The notes: generated from the letters alone by a model not told the origin. Positions 26,531-35,252 are shown, numbered from the stretch's first letter. The stretch: DNA of 64,000 nucleotides from Oenococcus oeni DSM 20252 = AWRIB129 (GCF_000372485.1 NZ_AQVA01000007.1:31316-95315), one strand, 5' to 3'. Translations and numbers: made by a program.

Positions 26531-27597
26531 AATTGATTTGCGTGGAAAAAAACACGATTTAAGGAGTGGAACAAAAGGAATGATCTTTACTACCAAGTAT
26601 GCAAATATAATTAGATAGATGTTTCCAATCATAATGGCAAACCAGTAAGGGACAGTATCGTTCAGTTTTTTTAATAAAATAGTCCAGACAGAAATGTTAT
26701 CCAAATCAATCAAATGAAAACAGAGAATCGCAAGGGAACCCGATCCAATCAATAGAATTTCCTGTCTAAATTTGTATTTATCTTTTTTAACGAGCCATGA
26801 ATCTATAATCATCGAGAGTTTTATTAAAAATAAACAATCAGCCACTGAAGAAATCAAATTAAGAAAGATGTTTGGGGCTGCCATATTTTCGATTGAAAAC
26901 AAACCGAGAGTCGCAACATAGGTCCATGAAGCTAAGAAAATCAAATAAGCATAAAGGGGTAATTGATCAAAAAGTTTTTTGTATCTTCTAATCAGGTATC
27001 CGGCAAAAAAGAAAAGCATTGATCCCAAAGCGGAATTAAAGGACATTGGTAAAGTTACAATCTTTGATAAATAATAGCCGACTAAAGTTAAGACAGAAAA
27101 TATCGCAAATTTTGACAGCAGATCGTATTTTTTAAAAGACAATTTCATAATCTGATTAAAAATTAACGATCCCCAGAAAAAAGCCAATAAAAACCATATT
27201 GCACCAATCCAAGGGATAAAAGTTTTAAAAGGAGTGATACTTTCTCCTCCTGATCCATACACAGCTGCCAGGAGAATTCCTTTGATTGATCCGATTCTTG
27301 AGAATAAAAATTTATTATTCGGAAAAACTTTGACGAAACAAGCGATTGCTATTTCTATCATCACAGTTGCTATATAGGGTATTATCAAAGTTTTGATTCC
27401 GGTTCTCACTCGATATAAAAAACTCTTGGCCTTATAAAGGTATCCGCTTAACACGAAAAAAATTGGTAAATGAACAGCAAAAATAAAATTGCCAAAATTT
27501 CCTGGCCAATAGGAACCTAGAGAATGACTAATGTAATAGCGATTGCACGGCAAATATCGATCCAAGCAATACGAGTATTTTTTAATGTTTGTTCCAT
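26522..27597 (-). pseudogene. Acyltransferase family 3 membrane protein, frameshifted near the N-terminus
   Basis: The ATG at 27597 with an AAGGGTGA site starts MEQTLKNTRIAWIDICRAIA and ITLVIL, the normal opening of an acyltransferase 3 (OafA/WecH-type) protein, then hits TAG. The next frame continues SHSLGSYWPGNF and runs to the end with about ten membrane segments (AVHLPIFFVLSGYLY, and so on). Family members read LVILGHS here, so a catalytic-region LGHS was lost. Restoring 10 bp would give a 361-aa protein. Such enzymes O-acetylate wall or surface sugars. Either a true pseudogene or a variant in this isolate. Confidence 0.8.
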
Positions 27598-27604
27598 TAT
27601 TCAC

Positions 27605-27878
27605 CCTTTTGCAACAAAAGCACTATTTTTATTCATACCCTTAAGACAGGGAATAGTCAATGTGATTAAAACTATTATTTTCATTTTAAAAAAGATTAAA
27701 TTTAAAATCGATGATTTTATTTATTTCTGAACTAAAAATGCCTTAATTTTTTAAAAATCGTGAGTTTTTTAATTTGAAAGGAGGACTGGAGTCCGCTGAA
27801 TAAGGCTTTATAAGTTATTGGTACTACTTTGTTAGTGACGATTAAACATATTATAGAATTAATAATCATTTATTAAAG
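27605..27878. other. Gap without recognisable gene
   Basis: AT-rich spacer of 274 bp between two minus-strand genes. An AAAGGAGG with a GGACTGGAGTCC repeat stands near 27778-27797, but no open frame follows it. Confidence 0.3.
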
Positions 27879-28340
27879 TTAATATTCATTTTTTATTACG
27901 AAAAAGGAACCACGTATCGTACCGGCTAATTTTGATTTTTGTCGGGCAAATTTGAACTTACCTTCAAATTCGGGAGGAATTGTGATTCCGTCTGCTAACT
28001 TAAAGCCAACTGCACGTTTTTTTCTGTCTGTTAATGAATACATGATATTAACTACCAAACCGTTTTCATAAAATGCATAAGCAAATTTGATTCCTTCGAC
28101 TTCGAACTGACTAACTTCCAACGCTTTGTAGGAAAAATGAAGATCCCGTTCAGCCAATATTTTTTTAATCCATGCTATAATTTCTGGATTTTCTGCGGCG
28201 GGTATTGTTATAAAATGATGCTTATATTTATTCCAAAAATAGCGAGCCTCGTTTGCCCGCAAACCGGCCAAAGCTTCAGCAACTGATGAACTTTCCAAGC
28301 CTATTGTTGAGACATTTTTAAAGTCAACTTTGTATGCCAT
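27879..28340 (-). CDS. Hypothetical protein
   Basis: Protein of 153 aa, MAYKVDFKNVSTIGLESSSV onward, with no signal peptide or membrane segment, slightly basic, and no motif recognised. The composition is that of a normal soluble protein, with mixed helix and strand patterns. It is isolated between the broken acyltransferase and the tRNA pair, so context gives no hint. Confidence 0.7.
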   Translation of the reverse strand: MAYKVDFKNVSTIGLESSSVAEALAGLRANEARYFWNKYKHHFITIPAAENPEIIAWIKKILAERDLHFSYKALEVSQFEVEGIKFAYAFYENGLVVNIMYSLTDRKKRAVGFKLADGITIPPEFEGKFKFARQKSKLAGTIRGSFFVIKNEY

Positions 28341-28544
28341 ATAATTTTTCCTAATTATATTATCGCCTTAATTAAAGATGTCTTGGAAATTGAGCAGTTT
28401 TAAAAAAATACACTTTGTTCAGACATAAAAATTTATTTTAAATTATAGAAGCAACGTTAATCGCTATGCCTATAAACATTAGATAGCGATTTTAATTATT
28501 GAAATTACTGCTAATACCCTATCTTATTTCATACAATTTAACTA

Positions 28545-28585
28545 TCAAAAAAGCCGGTATATCAACATTTGGATATATCGGCTTT
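28545..28585 (-). terminator. Terminator of the tRNA-Tyr/tRNA-Gln unit
   Basis: Minus strand: 14-bp stem AAAGCCGATATATC / GTATATCGGCTTT-type with one imperfect pair, then T6, 10 bp after tRNA-Gln. Confidence 0.85.
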
Positions 28586-28594
28586 AATTAATTA

Positions 28595-28667
28595 TTGCCC
28601 CAGCTGGACTCGAACCAGCGCATGGCGGTACCAAAAACCGCTGCCTTACCGACTTGGCTATGGGGCA
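28595..28667 (-). tRNA. tRNA-Gln (anticodon TTG)
   Basis: Cloverleaf of 73 nt: acceptor TGCCCCA/TGGGGCA, anticodon stem GCGGT/ACCGC with loop TTTTGGT giving anticodon TTG, T-arm GGTTCGAGTCC. CCA is not encoded. Confidence 0.96.
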
Positions 28668-28714
28668 ATATACTGGTAATAAATTCGTGACGAACAAGCG
28701 AATCCTATTACCGA

Positions 28715-28797
28715 TGGGAGCGGTAGGATTCGAACCTACGAACTCGTAAGAGGGCGGATTTACAGTCCGCAGCGTTTAACCACTTCGCTACACTCCC
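28715..28797 (-). tRNA. tRNA-Tyr (anticodon GTA)
   Basis: 83 nt with acceptor GGGAGTG/CGCTCCC, anticodon stem GCGGA/TCCGC with GTA, the long variable arm of a class II tRNA, and T-arm GGTTCGAATCC. It precedes tRNA-Gln on the same strand. Confidence 0.96.
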
Positions 28798-28864
28798 AAT
28801 CGCATTGACTAAATTATTCTAAGGGAAAATGATACGAATATCAAGTATTTTTCCAAAAAAAGAG

Positions 28865-28904
28865 AAATAAAAACCCGAGCCATCTAACTAAATTTGCCCG
28901 GGTT
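28865..28904 (-). terminator. Terminator of the orphan short-peptide unit
   Basis: Minus strand stem AACCCG / CGGGTT with inner GC pairs and a T-rich tail, placed right after the long hairpin at 28907-28952. Confidence 0.75.
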
Positions 28905-28906
28905 CT

Positions 28907-28952
28907 CTCAACAGCTTCCGCCGCTCTTCCTTTAAGCGGCGAAACCGTTGAG
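28907..28952 (-). ncRNA. Long GC-rich hairpin in an orphan transcript
   Basis: About 18 bp of stem with one bulge, outer pairs CTCAAC/GTTGAG and inner pairs GCCGCT/AGCGGC, loop TAAAGGAAG. The stop codon of the short frame at 28932-28976 falls in the loop, so a translating ribosome would melt the 5' arm. No Rfam family recognised by eye. Confidence 0.55.
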
Positions 28953-28976
28953 AAGTTCAGATTTAATTGAATTCAA
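28932..28976 (-). CDS. Short peptide MNSIKSELLNGFAA, leader-like
   Basis: Fourteen codons starting with TTG, 9 nt after a strong AAAGGAGG ribosome site (about 28986-28993). The frame ends inside the hairpin at 28907-28952. Position between promoter and terminator, with no gene beyond the terminator except tRNAs, suggests a leader peptide or a small regulatory transcript rather than a conventional gene. Confidence 0.45.
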   Translation of the reverse strand: MNSIKSELLNGFAA

Positions 28977-29006
28977 AACGGATCGCCTCCTTTCCTAGAT
29001 GTGCCT

Positions 29007-29037
29007 ATCTTATTGCTCCGTCTTTTAAGTTTGTCAA
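29007..29037 (-). promoter_or_regulatory. Promoter of the orphan short-peptide unit
   Basis: Perfect -35 TTGACA (29032-29037) and a -10 region AATAAGAT; TAAGAT at 29007-29012 gives a 19-bp spacer, AATAAG a 17-bp one. Confidence 0.5.
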
Positions 29038-29054
29038 TCAAGTAAATTTAAAAA

Positions 29055-29864
29055 TTAATTGATCGCAAATTTCGATATTGCAAAGCCGACGCCTGCTTGA
29101 TTATTCGTTTTTGTTACGAAATCGGCTTTTGATTTTATTTCATTTGCTGCGTTACCCATTGCGACAGCTAAGTTACTTACTTTAAACATTGATAGATCGT
29201 TACCTTGGTCTCCGATCGCCATTGTTGCGTCACTTGAGATTCCCAAATGATCGATGAGGATTGCGAGAGCGCTGCCTTTAGAAGCCTTTTTGGACATAAA
29301 TTCCAAGTTATACCAGGCCCCTCTGACGACATTGAAATTTTTTTCTATTTTTTTGGGTACTATCGATATAAGACGGTCTAATTCCTGCTGACTTCCGTTG
29401 ATCATTGGTTTAATAAACTCAACTTTTTCCGGCATTTGGTCGTGAATTTGTAAAGCAGAATTAATTAAATAGTTTTCCATCTGTGCTTCTTTGGGTATTA
29501 AACGGGAAATAGTATGCGATCCATCCAGCGATTCAACTTGAAAATAAGCATTTTGTTTATCTGCAAAATTTTGTAATGTTTTATAGCCGTTATAGTCAAT
29601 TGCATTTTTGGCAATTAATTTTCCTGAAGTCGTTTGAATTACTCCGCCATTAAACGCAATCACAAATTGATCATCAGCTTTAGGGACGCCAATGATTTTC
29701 AGCCAAGGCAGAATCCCCGATAATGGCCGGCCGGAAGCAATAACAATCTTAATTCCTTGGTTGACCGCTTGCCTAATTGCTTGAATATTTTCTTTGGGCA
29801 CTTGCTGACCGCTTGACAGTAAAGTTCCATCAATATCAATTGTGATTAGTTTTATTTTCGACAT
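29055..29864 (-). CDS. Cof-type HAD family phosphatase
   Basis: Protein of 269 aa. HAD motif I is IDIDGTLLSSG (about 8-18, catalytic Asp9 and Asp11), motif II SGRPLSG (about 43-49), motif III Lys near 195 (KKASKGSALAIL), and motif IV GDQGNDLSMF (about 216-225). The large cap between motifs II and III is the Cof type, which acts on sugar phosphates, FMN or PLP. Substrate is unknown. It follows the TSUP-DUF1634 pair at 12 bp and is probably in that operon. Confidence 0.93.
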   Translation of the reverse strand: MSKIKLITIDIDGTLLSSGQQVPKENIQAIRQAVNQGIKIVIASGRPLSGILPWLKIIGVPKADDQFVIAFNGGVIQTTSGKLIAKNAIDYNGYKTLQNFADKQNAYFQVESLDGSHTISRLIPKEAQMENYLINSALQIHDQMPEKVEFIKPMINGSQQELDRLISIVPKKIEKNFNVVRGAWYNLEFMSKKASKGSALAILIDHLGISSDATMAIGDQGNDLSMFKVSNLAVAMGNAANEIKSKADFVTKTNNQAGVGFAISKFAIN

Positions 29865-29875
29865 AGTTTTTTTAG

Positions 29876-30250
29876 TTAACCCTTTAATCCAATAAAAGCA
29901 GCAAATAACAAAATGCAGAATACAAGTCCAGTAATTGCTGTATATAGATAGTCTTTAACGATCAGAAAAGCAAAGATTGAAGCAAAAACCCGAATAGTCG
30001 GCGTAAGAATTAAGATAAAAATTCCAATCATAATCCAGGCTCCGGCTTTTAGTTCTTCCAATCCTTTAATTAATAAAACCAGATTGACGGGAATTGTTTT
30101 TCCGTAACCGGTATTTTGATTAATAAAGAATAATAGGACACCAACAAACATAATAATAACCGCAATAGCGACTCCGATTCTAAGAATCCAACCAATTCCT
30201 TCTTCTATATTGCTTTCGTTTTTAATTTCTTGTCTATTTTCGTTTTTCAT
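29876..30250 (-). CDS. DUF1634 membrane protein
   Basis: Protein of 124 aa with three hydrophobic segments (about 23-47, 57-83, 95-122) and a short acidic-polar N-terminus. DUF1634 proteins occur next to TSUP/TauE-SafE permeases, exactly as here: the ATG shares one base with the permease stop (TAATG). It is likely an accessory subunit of that transporter. Confidence 0.85.
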   Translation of the reverse strand: MKNENRQEIKNESNIEEGIGWILRIGVAIAVIIMFVGVLLFFINQNTGYGKTIPVNLVLLIKGLEELKAGAWIMIGIFILILTPTIRVFASIFAFLIVKDYLYTAITGLVFCILLFAAFIGLKG

Positions 30251-31101
30251 TAGTATAAGTTAATTCCCAAAGCCTTAATAACCAACTGAACTCCAGCCAG
30301 AACAACAACTGGAATAAAAATACCTCTCAACAGTTTATTTGGTAAATAGGGCATTACTTTTGATCCTAAAGTCGATCCAAAAATGATTCCAATTGCAATT
30401 GGGGCGACGATCAAAGGCTGGATCGTTCCATTGAAAAAATAGATTAGAGCCGAAGCAGCAGCTGTAACTCCCATCATGAAGTTGGAGGTAGCGCTTGATG
30501 GTTTTAACGGCATTTGCATAACAGTATCCATTGCAAAGACTTTGAACGTGCCCGAACCGATTCCCAACAAACCGGATGCAAAACCGGCGCCAAACATTAT
30601 CAGAGCTCCAAACGGTACTTTTTGAATATGATAAGTGACTTCTTTTCCTTGCAATTTATCATAATAAGAAGAATCCAGGTTTAATTTTCGAGCAGCTGTA
30701 TCGTCTTTTAAAGCTAGTGTATCGGCTTTTTTGCTATGCATTTTCTGCCACATTGCAAAACCTTGGTACAGTAAAAGAAAGCCGAAGAAAGCATTTAACC
30801 AGGATGCTTTAAAAATACCCACTAAAACAGCTCCGATTAAAGCGCCAATAGTTGTAAAAATCTCAAGAAACATTGCAACACGAATATTTAGCAAATCGTC
30901 TTTTAAATAAGCCACCGAAGCACCTGAAGAAGTTCCGATTACGGCAATAATCGAAGCGGCGATTGCATAGTGAATTGGTAGGTTAAAACCCAAGACAAGA
31001 ATTGGAGTTACGATCATTCCTCCGCCCAAACCCAAAACAGCTCCGAAAACACCGGCAAGAATACCAATCGAAATATAAACAATAAGCAAAGTAAAACTCA
31101 T
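30250..31101 (-). CDS. TSUP family (TauE/SafE) anion permease
   Basis: Protein of 283 aa with eight hydrophobic segments and the family's two glycine-rich repeats: FGAVLGLGGGMIVTPIL (about 19-35) and ASGLLGIGSGTFKV (about 175-190). These permeases export sulfite, sulfoacetate or related small organic anions. Coupled by TAATG with the DUF1634 gene and followed by a HAD phosphatase. Confidence 0.92.
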   Translation of the reverse strand: MSFTLLIVYISIGILAGVFGAVLGLGGGMIVTPILVLGFNLPIHYAIAASIIAVIGTSSGASVAYLKDDLLNIRVAMFLEIFTTIGALIGAVLVGIFKASWLNAFFGFLLLYQGFAMWQKMHSKKADTLALKDDTAARKLNLDSSYYDKLQGKEVTYHIQKVPFGALIMFGAGFASGLLGIGSGTFKVFAMDTVMQMPLKPSSATSNFMMGVTAAASALIYFFNGTIQPLIVAPIAIGIIFGSTLGSKVMPYLPNKLLRGIFIPVVVLAGVQLVIKALGINLY

Positions 31102-31217
31102 ATTTACTATGTTATCGATAAATAGGTAGGAAGGCGATTTTTATTTTTCTTGAGAATTAATAAAAAGTCTCTTTTTCTTTATGAATTTTATGTAAATTTT
31201 CAATTATGATTATTTTA

Positions 31218-31246
31218 TTGATAATCGTTAATAAGCTTGCTAAAAT
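31218..31246 (+). promoter_or_regulatory. Promoter of tRNA-Asn
   Basis: -35 TTGATA (31218-31223), 17-bp spacer, -10 TAAAAT (31241-31246), about 30 bp before the tRNA. Confidence 0.7.
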
Positions 31247-31276
31247 CAAATAAAGTAGTTATAATTACTTTACTAT

Positions 31277-31348
31277 TGTCTAGTAGTTCAGTGGTAGAAC
31301 GCCGCACTGTTAATGCGGATGTCGCTGGTTCGAACCCAGCCTGGACAG
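31277..31348 (+). tRNA. tRNA-Asn (anticodon GTT)
   Basis: 72 nt: acceptor TGTCTAG/CTGGACA, anticodon stem CCGCA/TGCGG with loop CTGTTAA giving GTT, T-arm GGTTCGAACCC, discriminator G. Single gene with its own promoter and terminator. Confidence 0.96.
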
Positions 31349-31354
31349 TTTTTG

Positions 31355-31382
31355 AAACAGCAACAATATTTGCTGTTTTTTT
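31355..31382 (+). terminator. Terminator after tRNA-Asn
   Basis: Stem AAACAGCAA / TTGCTGTTT with a 6-nt loop and T-run; it also reaches the end of the convergent CPBP gene. Confidence 0.85.
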
Positions 31383-32241
31383 ATTGCCAAATTTTATCCA
31401 TTTTCGCTTTATTTGCCAAAAGAATCGTTAATGCCTCATAGGCGATAATGAAAAGTAAGATTCCCGCCATTACTACATATGTCGAAGACGGCAGAGTTTC
31501 TAAACTTTTTTTCATTACGGCTGTCGGATCGGCTATAAAGGCCAGTCCGTCGATTAAAGCATGAGCCAAGATTGTAATAACAATGCTGCCGCTTTTTTCA
31601 TAGACAACTCCAAAAATTATTCCTATTGCACTGGCATAAATAATTTGCGTAAAGGTGACCGAAAAAGTTTGACGATCGAGATTAACCAAATGCAGTCCAC
31701 CAAAGAAAAATCCTTGAATCAATATTGCCGAAAAGTAATAAAACAGACTTTTTTTATGATAAGTCAATAAATTTCCTAATATCAATCCCCGAAAAGCAAA
31801 TTCTTCGGCTATTCCGACGATCACAGAAAAAACAAGTGCCAGAATAATTTCATTTTGATCAATCTGTTTGTTTATTAAAGTGTTGAGAGCCTGAATAACG
31901 TTTCCAATCAGGAAAATGCCCAGTGGTAAAACGTATATCAAGCCCCAGGCAAAACGTCGTGTCGCTATTTTAATCTTTACATGGAAGAAAAGACGGTTGC
32001 CTAAGAATAATAGGATAAAAAACAGACTTTCGGAAATTATATTTAATTCAAGACTTGTTGTCGTGTTTGAAGAGTTATTTGTAAAACTATTGGAGAAAAT
32101 ATTGACATTTTCCTCTTTTAAAAAATATTCCTGGGCAAGCTTGCCGACTAATATACTTGTTGAATAAATACTGAGCAGGATCCAAACGAAAATCAATACT
32201 GTTTTAACTGCTAGTCTGCTTTTCGTGAGTTTTCTTGCCAT
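31381..32241 (-). CDS. CPBP family intramembrane metalloprotease
   Basis: Protein of 286 aa with about eight membrane segments. The three family motifs are present: EEFAFRG (about 144-150), GGLHLVNL (about 177-184) and ILAHALIDG (about 221-229), giving the glutamate and histidine active-site set. CPBP (Abi/CAAX) proteins cut membrane substrates and in lactic acid bacteria often accompany bacteriocin immunity, but no bacteriocin gene is seen here. Single gene. Confidence 0.88.
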   Translation of the reverse strand: MARKLTKSRLAVKTVLIFVWILLSIYSTSILVGKLAQEYFLKEENVNIFSNSFTNNSSNTTTSLELNIISESLFFILLFLGNRLFFHVKIKIATRRFAWGLIYVLPLGIFLIGNVIQALNTLINKQIDQNEIILALVFSVIVGIAEEFAFRGLILGNLLTYHKKSLFYYFSAILIQGFFFGGLHLVNLDRQTFSVTFTQIIYASAIGIIFGVVYEKSGSIVITILAHALIDGLAFIADPTAVMKKSLETLPSSTYVVMAGILLFIIAYEALTILLANKAKMDKIWQ

Positions 32242-32330
32242 AAGTTTCTATCATTAAAGCATTTATATTTTTAATCGTCAATTTTTCTTATTTTAATCAA
32301 AAAAACGTAATAAAGAATATAGGAGAAAAG

Positions 32331-32804
32331 ATGACAGATTTTTTGAAAACAGACTATGATCATTTACCAGAGGCCAATAACTATGATGCTTTGCCAACCG
32401 GAACATACGAAGTAATTATTAAGGATATCGTTGAAAAACAAGCAACAACCGGTAATTCCGGAATCAGGTTTCAACTTGAAGTCAGACGCGGTTTAGATCA
32501 GGAAGAAGATTTGGACAATACTAATGGGAAATATGCCGGACGGGTTTTCTTCACGGCTGTTTGGAATTCGGAGAAAAACCCAGAATACCGTTTTACAACT
32601 CTAAATGCGATCGCTGTTGCGGCTGGCGCCTCTAACAAACGTGTTTATACAAACTTTGATGAATTCAAAGAAGAATTGTTATTGAAGGCAGTCCGAGTCA
32701 ATTTAACACACGACATTTCGACCTTTCAAGGTGAAGATCGGGTGCAGGAAACAATCGCTCCGTGGGACTGGGAACCAACACAAGTACTCTTAGAGGATGT
32801 TTAA
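32331..32804 (+). CDS. DUF669 phage-type protein
   Basis: Protein of 157 aa. The opening (DALPTGTYEVIIKDIVEKQATTGNSGIRFQLEVR, in part) and WDWEPTQ near the end fit DUF669, found in phage replication modules near helicases and recombination genes, where it is thought to bind single-stranded DNA. Here it stands alone, with a good ATAGGAGA site and its own terminator, and no other phage gene nearby. It may be a leftover or a domesticated phage gene. Confidence 0.75.
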   Translation: MTDFLKTDYDHLPEANNYDALPTGTYEVIIKDIVEKQATTGNSGIRFQLEVRRGLDQEEDLDNTNGKYAGRVFFTAVWNSEKNPEYRFTTLNAIAVAAGASNKRVYTNFDEFKEELLLKAVRVNLTHDISTFQGEDRVQETIAPWDWEPTQVLLEDV

Positions 32805-32821
32805 AGACCTTAGTTATGTTG

Positions 32822-32850
32822 AAGATGGATGATAATATCCATCTTTTTTA
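32822..32850 (+). terminator. Terminator after the DUF669 gene
   Basis: Stem AAGATGGAT / ATCCATCTT, 6-nt loop, T6. Confidence 0.88.
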
Positions 32851-32998
32851 CTAATTAAAGGCCTTTTTATTAAGCTAATGTTACTTTATTACATCAAACG
32901 GCTTACATACTCCCTTAATTTAATAACCCGTAAATAGATAGTAATTAAAATAATATTGATCAAAAGTTTTCGTAATATCGCTAGGCTAATCTATATTT

Positions 32999-33619
32999 AT
33001 GTTCAATTTAAAAGCAAACCTAAGTACTGTACTTGTGACTTCAATAGCTGCAATTTCTTTTTCGGCTGTCAGCGCTAGTGCAGATACAACCTATACTGTA
33101 AAATCTGGCGATACATTATCGAAAATTGCCAAGAACTTCAATACAAGTGTTGATTCACTTGCTCAAGAAAACAAAATATCTAACGTTAACCTAATTTATA
33201 CTGGTGATCAATTAACAGTTGATGGCACCGAAGCAACACAAACTTTGACTTCATCTCAAAGTTCGCAAGCTGCTGTAGAAACTACTACGCCTGCAACAAC
33301 TTCGACAACTACGACTAGCACTACTACAACTCCAAGTAGTGCCGCTACTACTAATGTAAGTAGCTATTCAACAACTTCTGGCGGTAGTTCAGCATTGTTG
33401 CGTCGTGAGATTGAATCAGGAAATAACTACAGTACCTTTACTGGGAACGGTTATTTGGGAGCTTACCAGTTCTCTGCTTCAACTTGGGCGGCTGGTGTTG
33501 CCGCAGTTGGTGGCTCTACTTCTGATTTTAGTGCTGCCCACCAAGATGCTGTTGCTAATTGGTATGCTAATTCCCGTTATGGTGGATGGCAAAACGTTCC
33601 AACAACCGGTGGTTGGTAA
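32999..33619 (+). CDS. Secreted LysM wall protein with transglycosylase-like C-terminus
   Basis: Protein of 206 aa. A signal peptide ends near VSASAD (residue about 29). One LysM domain (TYTVKSGDTLSKIAKNF to IYTGDQLTV, about 31-74) binds peptidoglycan. A Ser/Thr/Ala-rich linker (about 78-130) follows, then a C-terminal domain with REIESGNNYSTFTGNGYLGAYQFSASTW and an end GGWQNVPTTGGW, similar to IsaA/SceD and other lytic-transglycosylase-like secreted proteins; Glu138 in REIESG is the likely catalytic residue. No good ribosome site is seen at this ATG. Confidence 0.88.
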   Translation: MFNLKANLSTVLVTSIAAISFSAVSASADTTYTVKSGDTLSKIAKNFNTSVDSLAQENKISNVNLIYTGDQLTVDGTEATQTLTSSQSSQAAVETTTPATTSTTTTSTTTTPSSAATTNVSSYSTTSGGSSALLRREIESGNNYSTFTGNGYLGAYQFSASTWAAGVAAVGGSTSDFSAAHQDAVANWYANSRYGGWQNVPTTGGW

Positions 33620-33637
33620 AAATAGTGTTTATCATAG

Positions 33638-33670
33638 AAACGTCTCTAATTTGTTTAGGGACGTTTTTTA
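33638..33670 (+). terminator. Terminator after the LysM gene
   Basis: Stem AAACGTCTCTAA / TTAGGGACGTTT with a 4-nt loop and a T6 run. Confidence 0.85.
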
Positions 33671-34054
33671 TTTTTCTTTTGAATTTGGTTGTAATTGATA
33701 CGTTTTTTTCGATTTTGGTATGAATTTCATGAAAGCGATTGTTATTATTTATTAATGATGGACGTGTCTATATTTACCTTGACATTTGTCCGTTTCTTTT
33801 ATTTATTGGTTTCCAAAGGATACTGTCGGTTATCATTTGATTTTCTTATTAAATTTAGAATATCTCTGATTGGTCTTACAATTGTCTTAGAACCAGACCT
33901 GTAAAATCTGGTTCTAAATCCTCTAGTTATGTATGGGTTAAGAAGGTGCTGAGATTATTTTTGCTGATTAGTATCCGCAAACCAAAAATGTTTTGCTTTT
34001 CTATTTGGGTATTAAGCAAAAAGCTTATACAAATTTTTTATTAAGGAGATTTTT
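33671..34054. other. 384-bp gap before the respiratory operon
   Basis: No supported gene. An 11-bp perfect stem TTAGAACCAGA / TCTGGTTCTAA (33887-33917, 9-nt loop) lacks a T-run on either side, so it is not a standard terminator. Closer to the NADH dehydrogenase, TTTTGCTT / AAGCAAAA (about 33992-34022) forms a second inverted repeat. Either could be regulatory; no Rex-type box was seen. Confidence 0.35.
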
Positions 34055-35227
34055 ATGAAAACGATTGTTGTTTTAGGTGCCGGTTATGCCGGATTACGAG
34101 TTGTTAGAGAACTCGTTGACCATAAAGCTAATGCCAAAATTGTTCTTATTAACAAAAACTCTTATCATTATGAATCCACTCAACTTCATGAAGTTGCAAT
34201 CGGTAGTAAAAGTCCAAATGATATAAGTTTAAATATTCGTGATGTAATTGGCAACCAAGTCGACTTTATTGAAGATGAAGTTGTCAAAATAGATCGTCAG
34301 AATAAAAAGGTTGAATTAAAGAGCAAAAGCACTGTTTCCTATGATTATTTGGTAACCTGCCTGGGCTTTGAGTCCGAGACCTTCGGCATTAAAGGCGCTG
34401 ATGAATTTGGTTTGCCAATCATTGATATCGATACTGCTTTAGTTGCTAAGAAGCACTTGGAAGAAACTCTGGCCCGTTTTCAAAGCAGTCATGATGAAAA
34501 CGATCTTCACATTGCTGTTTGCGGAGCTGGTTTTACTTCGATTGAATATATTGGAGAACTGCTTCATCGCTTGCCGGACTTCGTTAAAAGATTTAATTTG
34601 CCGGCAGAAAAAATTAAAATTTATTGCATTGAAGCAGCGCCTAAGGTACTGCCGATGTTTGATCCAAAATTGGTCGATTATGCAGTTAATTATTTGAAGA
34701 ACCAGGGTGTTGAATTCTATACCGAAACACCGATTACAGAAGTTAAAAAAGGAGCCGTTATTAGTAAAGACAAAGCTTTCAATGCTAATACAATTATTTG
34801 GACAACCGGTGTTAAAGGCAGTCACGTTATTAATGATTCCGGCTATACACAAAAGCGAAATCGAGTTGCGGTTCAGAATGATTTATCTTCTTCCGATGAT
34901 CCCAATGAATTCATCATCGGGGATGTTTCCGCTGTTCCAAGCCCAGATGGTCGTTTTTATCCAACGACCGGTCAAATATCGGTCGCTCAGGCTACTTTGG
35001 CCGCTTCCAATATTATTGCTAAATTGAATAATCAAAAGACCAGTCCATTTAATTATCACAGTCTTGGAACCGTCTGTTCTTTGGGCCCAACCAACGGAGT
35101 CGCAGAACTATCCTTTATGGGCCATTGGAAATTGAAAGGCCATAAAGTTGCTCCACTTAAACGTATTGTTAATGATCGCACTGTTTTTGAGTTGGCCGGT
35201 TTTAAAGCGATGATGAGCAGTAAGTGA
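34055..35227 (+). CDS. ndh: NADH dehydrogenase, type II (NDH-2)
   Basis: Protein of 390 aa, single-subunit flavoprotein passing electrons from NADH to quinone. FAD-binding Rossmann motif VVLGAGYAGLRVV at residues 4-16; NADH-binding IAVCGAGFTSIEYIGEL at about 152-168; C-terminal FAD contact EFIIGDVSA near 288 and YPTTGQISVAQA just after. No membrane segment; such enzymes attach to the membrane face. It is 25 bp before cydA, so the pair gives a minimal NADH-to-oxygen chain. Confidence 0.94.
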   Translation: MKTIVVLGAGYAGLRVVRELVDHKANAKIVLINKNSYHYESTQLHEVAIGSKSPNDISLNIRDVIGNQVDFIEDEVVKIDRQNKKVELKSKSTVSYDYLVTCLGFESETFGIKGADEFGLPIIDIDTALVAKKHLEETLARFQSSHDENDLHIAVCGAGFTSIEYIGELLHRLPDFVKRFNLPAEKIKIYCIEAAPKVLPMFDPKLVDYAVNYLKNQGVEFYTETPITEVKKGAVISKDKAFNANTIIWTTGVKGSHVINDSGYTQKRNRVAVQNDLSSSDDPNEFIIGDVSAVPSPDGRFYPTTGQISVAQATLAASNIIAKLNNQKTSPFNYHSLGTVCSLGPTNGVAELSFMGHWKLKGHKVAPLKRIVNDRTVFELAGFKAMMSSK

Positions 35228-35252
35228 TTTTAAGTTGAGGAGGTAGATTATT

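Noticed and set aside
33695-33904. 69-codon plus-strand frame after the LysM terminator
   Set aside because: No ribosome site, aromatic-rich random composition and no family pattern.
33887-33917. 11-bp stem before the NADH dehydrogenase as a terminator
   Set aside because: It has no T-run on either strand.
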